From Numida meleagris (Eukaryota > Chordata > Aves > Galliformes > Numididae), in NCBI RefSeq assembly GCF_002078875.1, contig NC_034411.1:38790276-38854275 (forward strand): a stretch of 64,000 bases of DNA, given 5' to 3'. Shown here piece after piece: positions 23,587-36,800 of this stretch (positions are counted from its first letter, which is position 1; the number at the start of each line of letters is the position of its first letter). The notes under the pieces are model-generated. The model worked only from the letters and a program-made list of their open reading frames with translations, was not told where the DNA came from and searched no databases. The translations under genes were made by a program, and so were the position numbers.

Positions 23587-25390
23587 TCCTCATCACTGTG
23601 AATTTTAAGCCTGACTTCTGGCACCAGTTTTAGACCAAAATTTATTTCTTCCTCCTGTTGTCAAAAAAGCTTTTTTTGTATCTTCTCGTCCCACACACAG
23701 TATTGTCAGTCACTATGATTCCATTTTTGAGACAAAAGCCCACTCATGCTGAGCAGTTACTGAGATGGTCATGTCATTCCCTATTCCTCAGGTCCACTTT
23801 GTGCCACATAAACCATAGAACGCTCCCTTGTCCTTCTGTGTTGGATGAAGAGTTTCTTGCTCTTTGTCATCCAGTAGCTGTGAAAGCTTCCTGCTTCATC
23901 AAGTACAATACTGCTCAATACTGCAAATAAGTAGAAATTTAATAGTAATTTCTTTTCGAATCCAATCTTAACAGTTAAAAATGTAAAGACCTTAACAGCA
24001 ATACTCAGATCTAATCACAAAGATACACAAACATGCAAGTGAACAGCAACGTTTCTGTCAGTGTAATAATCCACAGGCCAGAAATAAATTCTAGACTCTT
24101 GTATGTCTCCCACTAAAGATCAAGTATTCATCTTCTGTGATCAGTAGTTTTTCTGCCATGTACATAAATTATTTTAATATTGATGTTTGTTTGTTAGAAC
24201 TGACAGGAAAAAATCTTCAAAATAACTGATGAAAAGTTTCTAGTGACACAAGGAGCATCTTAACATTATGCAACTGAACAATATTTCTGCAATTTTGCTA
24301 CTTAGTGACTTGATAAGGCCATTCTACATCTAGTAACTAGACCTTGCACAAGAGGAAACAAGCAGAAACATCTGCAGTAAGAGAAAAGTTGCAAAAATCC
24401 TATCTGCCTCCTGATTTTTCTGAAGTGCATATATAATTCAAGCACAAAATCTGCATAGTGTTAAGGAAACCTACATCTAGCATGACAGCACACCATCAGA
24501 TCATATGCAAAGTTTTTGAAAACAATTCTATAAAAACATTCCCACACACTCTCTGTTCCCACCCTACGAGGTAGCCTAGAGATGAAAGATTTTTTTTCAG
24601 AACAAAGGTTCACTGTTTAGGAAATACTTGTCACTTTACCAAGGGAGATTAAAAAAAATAATTATTATTTTCAATTTTTTTTTTTTTTTGAGGGCAATAG
24701 CACTGCACAGGATCACATCTCTTTTACTTAAGTTGGCATATCAGATTATGAACAGATGGATGTGGCAAAAAGTTGCCATATTTACACAGCCTTAGTGTGT
24801 CATAGTCCTTAGGCTGGGAGGAAAAAGGAAGATTAGTATGAATCCCTTAAAGCTATCTGTTATGAGAAAGAGACAGCACATTAATCTTCCTGTTTGCTTA
24901 GGACAGGAGAAGAAATAAGGGGCTTACATCTCAGCAAAAAGACCTTACTATTTAGATATTGAACCAGTCTTTGTTGAGTGTAGCTTAGGAAGTTTGGAGG
25001 AGCCTCCATCACTGGTATTTAAGAAGTTAGATGTGCATCTGTCAAGGAAAGACACCCAAGCTGTCCAGTTTTGTTCTCCACAATGGATGTTTAAATTTTC
25101 ACTATTCACTTGGCAGTAGCTGTTTGATGTGCCAGGCCAAAATTACACCAGAAAATACACAGACTATACTACGTTTCTAGAGAAGTGTTGCTGCAGTTGC
25201 TCCTTCTAATGCCATGTTTTGTTGTATTAGTCAATAGCTGCCTCACTGTTAGCAGATTAACTTTCCTTTTTATTATATTTCAGTTATCAAAAAAGACTGA
25301 AAAAAAATCCTAGAGGTTGGTTAACAACTTGTTTTCCCTTTTCTGAATGTTTATTCTCTTGTTAAAAATGAACTCTTTTCTCCAGTACCT

Positions 25391-25415
25391 CCCCCCCCCC
25401 CCTCCACCCCAACCC
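25391..25415 (-). repeat. C-tract with G-quadruplex potential on the minus strand
   Basis: Twelve consecutive C are followed by CCACCCC and AACCC. The complementary strand has several G runs and could form a G-quadruplex. It stands out in an A+T-rich setting. A simple homopolymer expansion is the most economical explanation. Confidence 0.7.
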
Positions 25416-28400
25416 AGAGTTGGGCTATCATTTCATCTGATAAAATTAAGTTACTCTTGATTCTTATCTCTTCCCCATGGGTTTCCGTAAGCTCTATCTC
25501 ATGTGACCCAGCTCAGAGCTTCTGAGACTATTATCTGCATTGTGCCTTTCAAAAAGGCAGCCTGTAGCACTGTAAGCTTTGAGGATATCCTTTGATGATA
25601 CTTTGTAAATGTACAAATGAAGCACAAAAATGATTTCCCTGCAGCTGCAATGCTGAAGAGTACAAGCAGAAGTGCTGCTTGTCTGTTTCCCTGACTCCAA
25701 TTTGGACACAGGCAGATGGAAGACATCAGAATGGCCCACTGAAGAAGAAGCCAAATCACAAAGGAACACTTTCTGGACTGTAGTGTTGTAACATGATGGA
25801 AAGCACAGCAATGACAGCAGAGTAGCAAAGTCCTACGCTGCAGCAACGACTTGCTCAAATGCAACAGCTGCAGGCACAGAAACAAAGCAGAGAATCTGCT
25901 TACCTTCAGAAGACCTCAAGTAGGCAGGGATCTCTAGCAAGATACCCTTGCCTCCACTGCCAGCCCTTAAAAGAGGTCTGGGAAGAGGTGGATCCTGGCT
26001 CCACTCCTTCTGGTTGGTCAGGGGCATTGCATGCACCTGAGCTCCCCTGGGTTGGCCCTGCCTTCCCACCAGGTGCTCAATCACTGGTTCCGGCCATGAC
26101 TTAGCATTTCTGCTACACAGACAAATGCTAACCATTACTTCATCAGCCTCCAGTGCAAGTGGAAAGTACCAATAGAAACAAAGAACCTAGTGACATTGCT
26201 CAGAACCTGGAAAAGAAGCTCTGGAAGGAAAAATACAACAACCCTAAACATCCCTAAAAACTTGATTTGAATACCGGGTACTCTAGATGCTGAAGTATCA
26301 GACAAGAAGGATTACAGTTGTCTGCCAGCAGTAACAGTTACCAGCATGCCATTTTCTCACACACACGCATGCACACACTGCTGCATCTGCCATAGGCCCT
26401 TCTGAAGGTTGCTCATGTTGGGGCCGAGCATTCTGCCACCTTCTGCAGGAACATGACGTGGCCCTAAGTAAGCAAGGAACCTAGCTGTCAAGGTGTATAA
26501 AAAGGCTTATGTTCCCTCCCTTCCTATCTTGAGATCAAATTCCAGCATTGCATTTTTAACAGAAGGAGAATTTTCTAATCTCTCCTCTTTGATTATTGAG
26601 GAGGTTCAAAAAACAACCCACAGTTTCCCTTCCTTTTGAAGCAGTACACAGCAGGATTGCTACTGGCAGAAAAGCAGACAGATGTAGCGCTCAGTGTTAG
26701 AATTCCACCATCACCATAACAACATTTACTAGGGATGCTGAGTACTATCAACTGAAATAAGATCGAGTTCTGCAGAACTATGGGCAGGTTACAGCTTTCA
26801 TTTTGAGTCTGTTCTCTGCAGGAGCGAGCCAAGGCCTTTGAGAAGGACCTGTTCCTTTTGGGCAAGAGACCAGGGAACTTCCATGCTTAACAGAACAACT
26901 TCAAACTTTCAGGTCCACTTCAGATGAAGGTTTGCAAGCATTGGTAATTCATTATTCAGCTTATAACTTGAGTTTGTTTGCAGCCTGGATTGTCAAGCTG
27001 TGAGGAAGCTTCTGGAAATTGACGCCTTCTTTCTCCCACACCCTAACTCCATGAATTATATAATACAAATGGAATTGCTCATCTCAAAAAGGGCATGTCA
27101 TTTATCAATAAATACTTGTGCTAGTATTTTTGTAAGCATAGTATTGGTGGTGGGTGTTAGCTGAAAACAAAGATTTCCTTTTACTCCAGAAACAAGTTTT
27201 TAAAACTGTTTAAATAATTTCTAAGTAATTACAAGCATTATCCACATCTATTAATGAATTAGCAGTACTAGCTAATCTGCCACACGATAACACCTCTTTT
27301 GGGGCTCATTAAAGTCATAAATCCATCCCAGGGCGGCTTGTTCACTATATTCAGTGTAATAACTTCCTTTCAATTCTAGACTGATAGGCAATATATGCGG
27401 GTAATTAAGAACCTAGTTAAAAAGCTGCAGAAAAAAGCTCTTCAGGATATGCTTAAGGTGAGTTGAGGCAATTTCTAAATCTGTAGTTCACATTTCCACC
27501 CATAAAAAAAAAAAATACCCAGAGGTGTATGACACTGCATGCTTCATGTCAGAAGGTGCTGGAAACTGGCAGACTGTACAGCAGTGGTACTTCAATGACA
27601 CTTTCTGTACAGGAATCAGTTCTATGAAAACAGCATTTTCCTTTGTTGTAAGTAGTTCCAACTATGCTTTTTAGATGGTGACAATGTGGTATAACAGAGA
27701 TTAAATTAATATCATCAAAACTTCATGGTGGACACCAATGAAAAGCCAGATCTTAATTGTACCGCTTAAGCATTCACTTGAGCAGTGAATGACAGTGAAG
27801 CCCCAAACACACACTGCACTGGAGCTGACATGAATCCTATCCACTTAGATATAGGATCACTTTTTATAACTTGGCAAAAATAACAAAGTTCCATAAGTAG
27901 TGGTCTCCTCAGGCAAGCTCATCTAATGAGAAGGGCTTATGAGAATAGTTTGATATACTGTTTGATATCAAACAGTAGCACAATAATTCACTGTCAGAAA
28001 GAACAGAGGGGAAATAGCAGAGGACCGTAATGTAGGACATGCTTAGTGTAGTAGCACTGGCAACATAATACTGAGTTTCTGTAAAGCATCATTTCTAGTG
28101 GCATGGGGCAAAGGCAGCAAAGAAGAATCCCAGTGGAAGGAATTTTGGTGCTAAACAGCACCAAATCAGTGGGCTGTCTCAATGGACAAAGGGAAAGGAT
28201 TCACTTTGGAGAGGTTCAATCCAAAGAAGCCTACAGCTCCAGGTGATGCAAAAGCAAGGCTTTGAACAGGTGAGTTTAGCATGGAGCTCCATTCAGAAGA
28301 TTCTGCTGTAGCCACATTAAATTTCTCATTGCTTTAGTTTTTTTCCCTTGCTGACCCTGTAAGTTGTTCTCCTTTTCCTTCTTCGTAGTATTTTTATATT

Positions 28401-29601
28401 GTTTATACAGGAAAGCTCTAATTAGAGCTGAAGAAATTGAACCTACATTTTGGAGTAAATTAGAAACAAGACAGAGGCTACTAGAAAAAAAATACAAATA
28501 TTTCAATCAAATCACTCCAACTGTGAAAGCCAGCATTCCATGCTTACACCAATGCATACCAAGGTCACTAGTTTTGTCTGCAACTTCTACCTTTAGCATT
28601 ATGAAAATGTGTAGGAATTGTGATTCTCAGCGGAAGAATATCGCAACAGAATGACAAAACAAGGTAGTTGTGCATCTGAGCACACAGCCTTTGATCAGAA
28701 TAATCTCCTGAACCAGTGAAATTTTTTGGCCCAGCAGCCTGCATAGCGTAGTAGTGTAACTGTCAGCACCGGTAAGTAAAAAAAGCTGTAGGAAACTTTA
28801 ATTACATGGACATCAACTATTTTCACTAGATAGTTTCTTTTGGTTATATCCTGCCACAAAACTGGGAAATGTAAGAGAAAAAAGTTAATATGAAAGTAAA
28901 AGGCAGTGCCATTGCAAGAAAAGTAGTGCAGAAGACAATACAACTACTAGGAGAGACCTTATGCCAGGTTAATCAAATGACATAACTCAAATCATAGAGA
29001 GTAGCATTTGTACTTAATATATTATATAACAAAGCAAAGGAGAAAAACAAAACCAGAAATATACACTACTGGTATTTTTCAGAGTGTTAAGGGACTTTAT
29101 TGGCCTGGATCCACACATACTTATGTGTTTCAAATACGAACTTTTTACTCAACTCTGTGTTTCACAATTTGACAACACATTGCAGAGAATTTGTTTCAAG
29201 TATTTGAGTGCAAAACAGCTCAAAGAGCACTGAGAAAGTAAAATTCTAAGCAAAAACAATCAGAACAAAGATGAGAGAAAAGCTGCAGGAATGAAATGAA
29301 GGTAGAAGACACTGGAGACAGACAAAAACCTGGAATTCCAGGTCTGGATTATCATGATGACTGTGGTATTCATCTACTAACTTCAGCACAAGAAGGAAAA
29401 AGCCCACCACAACTTCCTTATGGACTTGGACATATGAACAACTAGATCCCCTATTCCTAAAGCGCCTGTAGAAGAGGTATCATGGTAGCACTTTAAACCC
29501 AAAGCAGTGAAAAACCCGTAAGAGAGCAGAATACATTTCTGATCAAAGGAACATGCACTGATTTGGTAAAGGCAGTTTCTAGAATATTGCAATCAAATGT
29601 G

Positions 29602-29625
29602 TTTTTTTTTTTTTTGTTTTTTTTT
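29602..29625. repeat. Poly(T) tract, 14 T + G + 9 T
   Basis: A nearly pure T run broken by one G and followed by five A. On the minus strand it is a poly(A) stretch, but the neighbouring sequence shows no recognisable retroposed gene. Confidence 0.85.
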
Positions 29626-29891
29626 AAAAAGCACACAGGACTAAACACATCCTCTTTGTCCAACACAGAAATTCAATAAGAGCACCAGACCTGATCCTTG
29701 ATCATATTACATGGCTAAACTCGATGAGAGCTGTAATCCATTTCCTCTGGCCAGGGAGCTTGGCCCTCATTTGGCACCTATGGTGGGCCAACATGAAAAC
29801 ACTGTAGTACTCTTTTCCTCAGCACCTGCAATCCTGCCTTCAGCATTTTAAATGACAACTGATCTAAATTTTCCAACAATAGGAAACATTA

Positions 29892-29941
29892 TTTAATGAT
29901 TAATGATCAATAATAATTTAATGATTTCATGATCAATAATA
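29892..29941. repeat. Two-copy 25-bp tandem repeat
   Basis: TTTAATGATTAATGATCAAT at 29892 and TTTAATGATTTCATGATCAA at 29917 start two adjacent 25-bp units that differ at two adjacent positions. Each holds a TGATCA palindrome. This is probably a local slippage duplication. Confidence 0.75.
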
Positions 29942-32900
29942 TTGTATTAAATATAAACTCCAGGTGTCTTTAAAGATATTAAACATCAAAGTCCCTGAAC
30001 CTGTAATAAACAAGTTCCAAAGGAATTAACTTGGAAGCAAACATATATAACAGCTCTTATTTCCACCTACTTAACTGAATGCTTCTAAGTTCGTATATTT
30101 GTGGTGTCGTATTTAGGACACCTTATAATTGGTCTACGAAATGGAAGTAGAACAGTGCTCAGTAGCAAAGAAACGAATGTGATGTTAAAGTCGTGTTCCT
30201 TTATGACCGCTTTCTCTCCAAAGTTAGCATACCCCCACCCAGAGCACAAAACAGCTTTGTGAAAAGTGCTTGCACAAGCCCTTCCAAGCCTTCAGCAACT
30301 TTTGAAGGATGTAAATCTCTCAGCTTGGTTCTGTTTCTCCTATATGACTAGCCCAGTGAACCAGAATCCAGCAGAGCATATAGTAGGAAAAGCACAACTC
30401 TTGAGAACTGCTCTGTTTCAGAATATAGAAGGGGTGAGCAGAAATGTTCTCAGTTCATTTTCATGGTGCACTGTGAGTTATCTGTGTTGGTTTTACAGAG
30501 CTACACATACATGGCTTACATTTAAAAATAATTTAAAAAAAAAAATCGAGCAGCTCCTCTGATCTTCTGTGACCTGTTAGAAGCCAGGCTGACAACAGAG
30601 ACATCTAATTTCAAAGCTACTTGTATTTATCTAAATGGTAGTTTGAGAAAAGCGTAAGCATGCTTTACTACTCAACAATCAACACAAAGAATTTCAGTAT
30701 TGAAAAGTATTGAGATACCTGAATGTTAAGAATTGTTTTGCTTGTCAAGGCAGATATTGGTGCTTGCATACTTGTTTCATTAATGGGGAGAAAATATATT
30801 CAAACAGCAGGGAAAGCAGATCTGACTTTGCAGTGCTTTCCAAAATACCATCCACTTGCCTAAGCTAAATAAGATTTTATCAGGGTCTTAAAGAAAATTC
30901 AACAGAATGTCTCTTTTCTTGATTGCTTTGATCAGCTGTGAGGAAATTAAAAAGGCTGTTGCTGTTGGGCTAACACTAAAATCCTATTGAGATGAATGGT
31001 TCAATTAACACCTCTGAAATGATTTGCTTGAGAATTCATAAAGTGCTGAATGTCACCAGAGCACATTTTTATAGATGACACTTATAAATATCAATAAATG
31101 TAAAATATATTAAGTAGAAAAATTGTTCTAATATACAAAATACAACCTATAGAAAACTTGTTTTTCCTGACATGAGCGTGCAGCTACTCACTGTTCTGGC
31201 CTGAACTGGAAGCTCAAATATCACTCTGAAGCTAGAACGATTGGATCCAACTTTTGGTTTTCAAAGCACTTGCTCTTAAATGTGAAAACAATAAAAAAAG
31301 AGAAACATGGTTTTACTAATTTTAAACTGCTCAAGTGTTAATTATACGTTCTGTTATAATACAGTGGAATAGAACTGCCTTCTTACAATATCATGAATGC
31401 ATCAACAGTTTAAACAGAAGCTGCACAAATATAGAGGATATTTTAGGCAAGTACTTCAGTTATGCAAGACAGTTCATTTTTGAGCTTGTTTAGGTCTTAA
31501 GTCGTACTTTTTGGAAATGTTTAGTTAGAAATGGTGTTTGCATTAATCTTTTGGAAATTAATATTGTAAAGATATATTGTATATCTTTCCACAAAATAGA
31601 ACAATCAGGAATTATAAAGCCAGTTGCTCTTTTTTGTGTGGGTACATGTACTATTGCCTATTTAGGACTATTTTAGAAGGCTGACTACTATGTTCAGCAG
31701 CAGTCACCTAGAACAGTTTATTATTCAGGACTCAATGAAGAGCTCATCATGCGTTGGGTGCTAGCTAGACTCCCAAGCCCCCAGTAAGTGTGCCCAGTGA
31801 CAGTTATGTAGAATTGCTGAGATTTAGGCTCAAGCAAATCCTCTAAGATCACTGAGGAGGTAAATCAGCTCTTGTTTGTTCAACAGACTTTATACGGCTT
31901 TCAGAAATCTTTTCTGTAGTTGTCTTCAGAAGTGAGAAAATAACAACATGGTATCAAGGATGTCTGTTAATTCTGCCTCCTGCTTTTCTTGAAACACAGA
32001 AGGCAGCAGCAGTCTAAGAAACCAGGATGCATGTGAAAACAAAAGCAGACTGCTTAGAGAGGTTCCCTTTATTGAGCTTATTTGAAAGCTTCCCTAGCTC
32101 TAGAAGGCAGATCTCTTAATTCTAGATCCATTAGATCGAAGCTCATTAGCGCAGAAATCTCACTGACTGATTTTGTACTGATGCTTGCAAGACACAGTTC
32201 TAACATTTAGTTCCCAGCCAAACTAAGGTTCAGATATGGTTTTCTCACAGACAGTTTGACTATGTTATGGTTCAAAAGGTTCCCTCAGCAGTGATAACAG
32301 AAACCTAGAGCATCTGCAGACAATTTAGAGCTCACAAATGACATAAAGCAAGTCTTACTAACAGCGTTGTGTTACTCCCCCTTACTCTGGGTAGGAGAAA
32401 AGGCTCCAACAGTTACCTGCCAGTGTTAGACATACACTACTGTTAGTCCTACTTCTCTTTGAATGCCTTGTCCTCTTATGTAAAGAGGAAACAAACAGCA
32501 CTTGAGTACATAAGATCCATCTGAATAGAAGATGCACATTCTGTTTTCCTTTGCAATAGAATTTGAGACATCTGAAAGGTTCCTTATTACTAACACAAAC
32601 AGATTATGCAATTTGTATTTTCCATATCAAACACCTATAATTCAATATTCAGTAATCCATATTACAAAGAGACCCTATTTCTTGCTGACACAATGAGTAT
32701 TTGTATTTGCTGGTTATAGATTCAATGCACATGAGAAAAATATAAAACAATTAGATTTCTTGCTAAGATAGTTTAAAAAAAGTCATTAATGCTTTCTTCC
32801 TACTAAACCAAGTAGACCTTAACACTAACAGCAACGTAACAGAGTGTACCGGTTAGAGAACACTGACTCAAAAGCTTTTATAGCTCAGTAATGCATTATG

Positions 32901-33289
32901 TATGTGCCCAGTGACTTCTCTCAGCAGCCTAATCAAGACTGAGTGTTTGAACCACAAGTACCCCTCTGTTCTCATATTACTGAGAACAACTACACAAGTA
33001 CAAAAAAATCTCATATAAAATTATGTAACTGAAAATAAAAATCAGCATTGATCCACCTAATGAGTAAGTACCGCAGTTCTCTAGTAGAAAGAAGTTAATT
33101 TGCAGTGGTCATGTAAAACATCTTCCAGAGAGCTAGAAATGTGCCTCAAGAGCTTCAGCTACAACCAAAGACATTTTTCTATCCATTTGCTGTATTTTCA
33201 AATCTCTGTTCACAGGTAGATGATCACAAAGGTAGCCATGGATTACTTCAGCTGATGAACCGTTCCTAGCAGGAGTATTCATTCCTAGC

Positions 33290-33835
33290 GAGGTTGAGGG
33301 AGGTGATCCTGCCCCTCTACTCTGCACTGGTGAGGCCTCACCTGGAGTACTGCATCCAGGTGTGGAGCCCTCAGTACAGCAGAGACACAGACCTGTTGGA
33401 GCACATGCAGAGGAGGGCCACAAAAATGATCCCAGGGATGGAACACCTCTCCTGTGGGGACAGGCTGAAAGAGCCAGGGCTGTTCAGCCTGGAGACGAGA
33501 AGGCTGCGAGGTGACCTGAGAGCTGCCTTCCGATATCTAAAGGGGAGCTACAGGAAAGAAGGGGACAGACAGGGTCTGTTGAGATAGAGCAAAGGAAAAT
33601 GGTTTCAAGCCCAAAGAAGGTAGATTTAGGTTAGACATAAGGAAGAAGTCTTTTACAGTGAGGGTTGTGAGGCACTGGAACAGGTTGCCCAGGGATGTGG
33701 TGGATGCCCTGTCTCTGGAGACTGTCAAGGTGAGGCTGGATCAGACCCTAGCTGCAGATACCCCTGTTCATTGCAGGAGAGAGGGACTAGATAACCTTTA
33801 AAGATCCCTTCCAACTCTAAGGATTCTATGATTCA
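33290..33835 (+). mobile_element. CR1 LINE fragment with ORF2 C-terminal remnant
   Basis: This 5'-truncated CR1 begins at GAGGGAGGTGATCCTGCCCC and ends at GGATTCTATGATTC. It encodes [23 protein letters not shown] and [12 protein letters not shown] before the frame is lost. Compared with the 22.8-kb copy it is better preserved through the coding part but carries deletions near 33.57 kb and 33.75 kb. Both copies align over the shared length and probably belong to the same or a neighbouring subfamily. It is non-functional. Confidence 0.96.
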
Positions 33836-36800
33836 GACTCTACTCATTATGAAGATCAGCTCTTCAATAGTACCTAAAATTCACACAAAAGCAGCAAGTC
33901 CAGAGTGCATTCCAGGGAAATGTAAAAATAACTATCATTCCTTAAAGTAAGCTATGCTTTATGGACTATCACTGAAGCACATTATACTGTAGACATAATT
34001 CTCATTAAATACTTTTTCCCCCCTCAAAAAAAATAACTGATAACTCATTAAATATCAGTTTGGTTTTCTTTTTGCCTTTTTTTCTATAAGTTGTTCTATT
34101 TAGGTCATATAATGTCTATTTCATGTCGCTTGAAACTGGTACTATCATGTCCTCTCGATATCATCACTCTGTTCTGTACACCACATTTTCATAATGATCA
34201 AGCACCATGTGAAGTGGTCAACAGGTTCAGCCTCTGTGGCTTACAATTTGAAGGCCTGAGTTGACAGCTGGTTTGGTAAGGGAAGTTTGTTTCATTTATA
34301 GTTGTCAAAGAACATCTTATAGCATCATCTCAGCTCAGAACAGAGGAGATTCCAGAACTAGCTCCAAGTGATCTTTATTGAATGGTGCTTTACTGCAACT
34401 CAAATATGCGCTTATGTCATGACAGGGCTCGTGTTTCTGGAAGGGAGCTGAGGTACCATGGGGCATTGCTGCACAGTTTGCCAGCGTTGGAGCCAGATAC
34501 CCTTGCACGTTCTGGTCTACGATGCACTCTTCAGAAACTTCTAAATTACCGCTTTTCCACTGGGTTCTCACCAGAATTCTTTTTAGAGCTGTGGGGAAAT
34601 TCAAAAGGGCCAAGTTCATGTTTGCTGACAGTAGACCTAGAAAAGAAATGACTAAATTCCAATTTTACTGCTCTGATTTTTATATTATCCCATAATTGCA
34701 GAGCTTCATTTCCTGCTTATAAATTGAAAAAGCCTATTGCAATACATTTTCACAAACATAATCACATACCCACATAATTCAGTCCTTACTGTATTTTATA
34801 CTGCGCATTGAAGTGTATTAGAAAACAAACTTAATGGTTTGTTGTTAACACATTTAGCAAATTCAATCAAGCTTAAAATCATTACTGAAGCATTTGACAA
34901 AAATCTCAAAGGCTAATCTTGGAAGAAATCTTTCATGCACCCCATTGTGTGGCTCCTTATCGTCTCTTTTTGTAGGAGAGGGAGTGCATGCCAATTTGCA
35001 TATACCAAAACCAGCTTCTAGCACAACTGCACACCCTTCATAAAAGATGTTTTGCATACATCTCAGTAAATCTGTGCCTTAGGAGAGGTCCAGATAAAAA
35101 ACCTCTCTTCTAGCAAAGAAATTAGATATATTTCCAAGAATGCGTTTGACTTAATTTTACCCCAGAACACAAGGGACTGATCAAGTTACTCTGCACATTC
35201 AGAACCCTCATCCACAGGTATTTTGGATATACAGACCATGTATATATACAGGCCACGAAATTCTCGTTACTGTTCTTAAATTCCACAAAAAATTCTTTAG
35301 ATACTCATGTAACTACCATGTCAACTAGAGAAGAAAGAATACAAAACTTCTGAATCTGGATTTCAAATTTCAGCATGATCCCTATGGTCTGGGAGATTCT
35401 CAAAGGTGCCCAACTATCAGAACAATTTAACAGATGTGAAGGAATGCAGAGATCTTATGTATTGCATAAAGGAAAATACTTAAATATGTACTCAGTTATA
35501 GCATACAGCAAATCTGTAACCTATCCACATTCCTCCCCAAGAGGCACCCATCTCAAACATGGTATTTGTTTCCCCTGAGACATACACTCAGCCAAAAATA
35601 TTTATGGCCTTGCTGCACCTGTCTATGGTGTTGTCTCCATCAAACCTCATCAGACTAGTTCTTTTATTTGCACAATTTAACAGTTTCACTCCATTGTTTC
35701 CTGTTATGCAAGGGAGGTAGAACCATTAGAAAAGGAGCCTGAACCCATGGGTCTTACAGGTTAAGTTTAGGTCTTCCCTTTCCAGGTCCCTCAAATCTTT
35801 CCCTACCCCCCACGTGACTAACGTGGAAAGATAGAGTACTAAAAAACTTTACAAGAGCGGTTATTGCTCTTCAAGCTAGCCAGTGTCAGGATATTTTGCT
35901 TAAATCAATTTGTACAAACTCAGAAAACGTTAAGTGGAGGGAGTAGGGAACTGAGGAAATATCAGTCATCTCGATACATAATTGATTCTTTCATGATGGA
36001 GAGGCAGATCTTTGTTCATAGATCTGTGAAGTTCTTTGTAACCTGGTCCACTGTCAGAGTGCTACGAAAGACAAAAGAAAAAAGCAAACAAACGCTCTGT
36101 AACATAAGCCATGACCGAACAGATGAACTGAGGTCTCTCTGGAATCCATGCAAACAGTTTGTACACAGTTTCACAGACTAACACTGCCAGAAGTACAATA
36201 GTCCTGAGAAAAAGAACAATTTCCTGGATGACAATGACACTCACTGATACATATATATATTAAATTCTCTTTATTCCCAAAACAAAAAAAACCTATAAAA
36301 CAAATAATGTAATATCCCCTAAAAAGGCAGCTTGAGAAATTTTTACTTCTGATGATTTTAAATGTAATATTCCTAAGTTGCTATTACCACTAGTGCAGCA
36401 CCCTTGCAACAGTAGGATTAAGTAAAAAAAAACACCAGAATTGCTAACAAAGCATTAATTCCAACTGATAATTGCTGCCAATCATTTCTTTTGAAACCTA
36501 GCCTTTCATCATTCTTCATAACACCTTTATAACAGATAAACCAGGGACAGGGAACAGCAGTCTCCCACACACTGAGCAATAATGTGCCAACTACCAACCC
36601 TTGGAAGGAGGCAATGGCCAGAGGCTGCTCCAGCCTGACAGCTCAGAGGAGAGCTCATATGTGAAGGCAGACACAGACTGAAAGACCCACAACAGTGATT
36701 AGTCCTACCTGCCAGAAGTTCTCTTCTTAGGCTTTTTAAAGCGAGATGAGGAGTAGTCAGACACTAGGTTAGCAATTTAGTTTCTTGCTGAAACACAACT

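Larger units (their letters stand above)
23587..33289. other. Gene-poor DNA, no supported gene
   Basis: Almost 10 kb without a recognised element apart from short simple tracts (15 T at 24675-24689, the C tract at 25.39 kb, T tracts at 29.6 kb). Three splice-flanked open segments (25904-25977 minus, 27380-27457 plus, 31729-31783 plus) are listed as tentative exon candidates in the findings. Other open frames look random. Confidence 0.55.

Noticed and set aside
31181..31260. Minus-strand segment reading SNRSSFRVIFELPVQART before a GTGAGT
   Set aside because: The donor is good and the residues look protein-like, but there is a stop just upstream and no acceptor with a pyrimidine tract.
33294..33587. 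97-codon plus-strand frame as a host gene
   Set aside because: It is CR1 ORF2 sequence within a truncated element.
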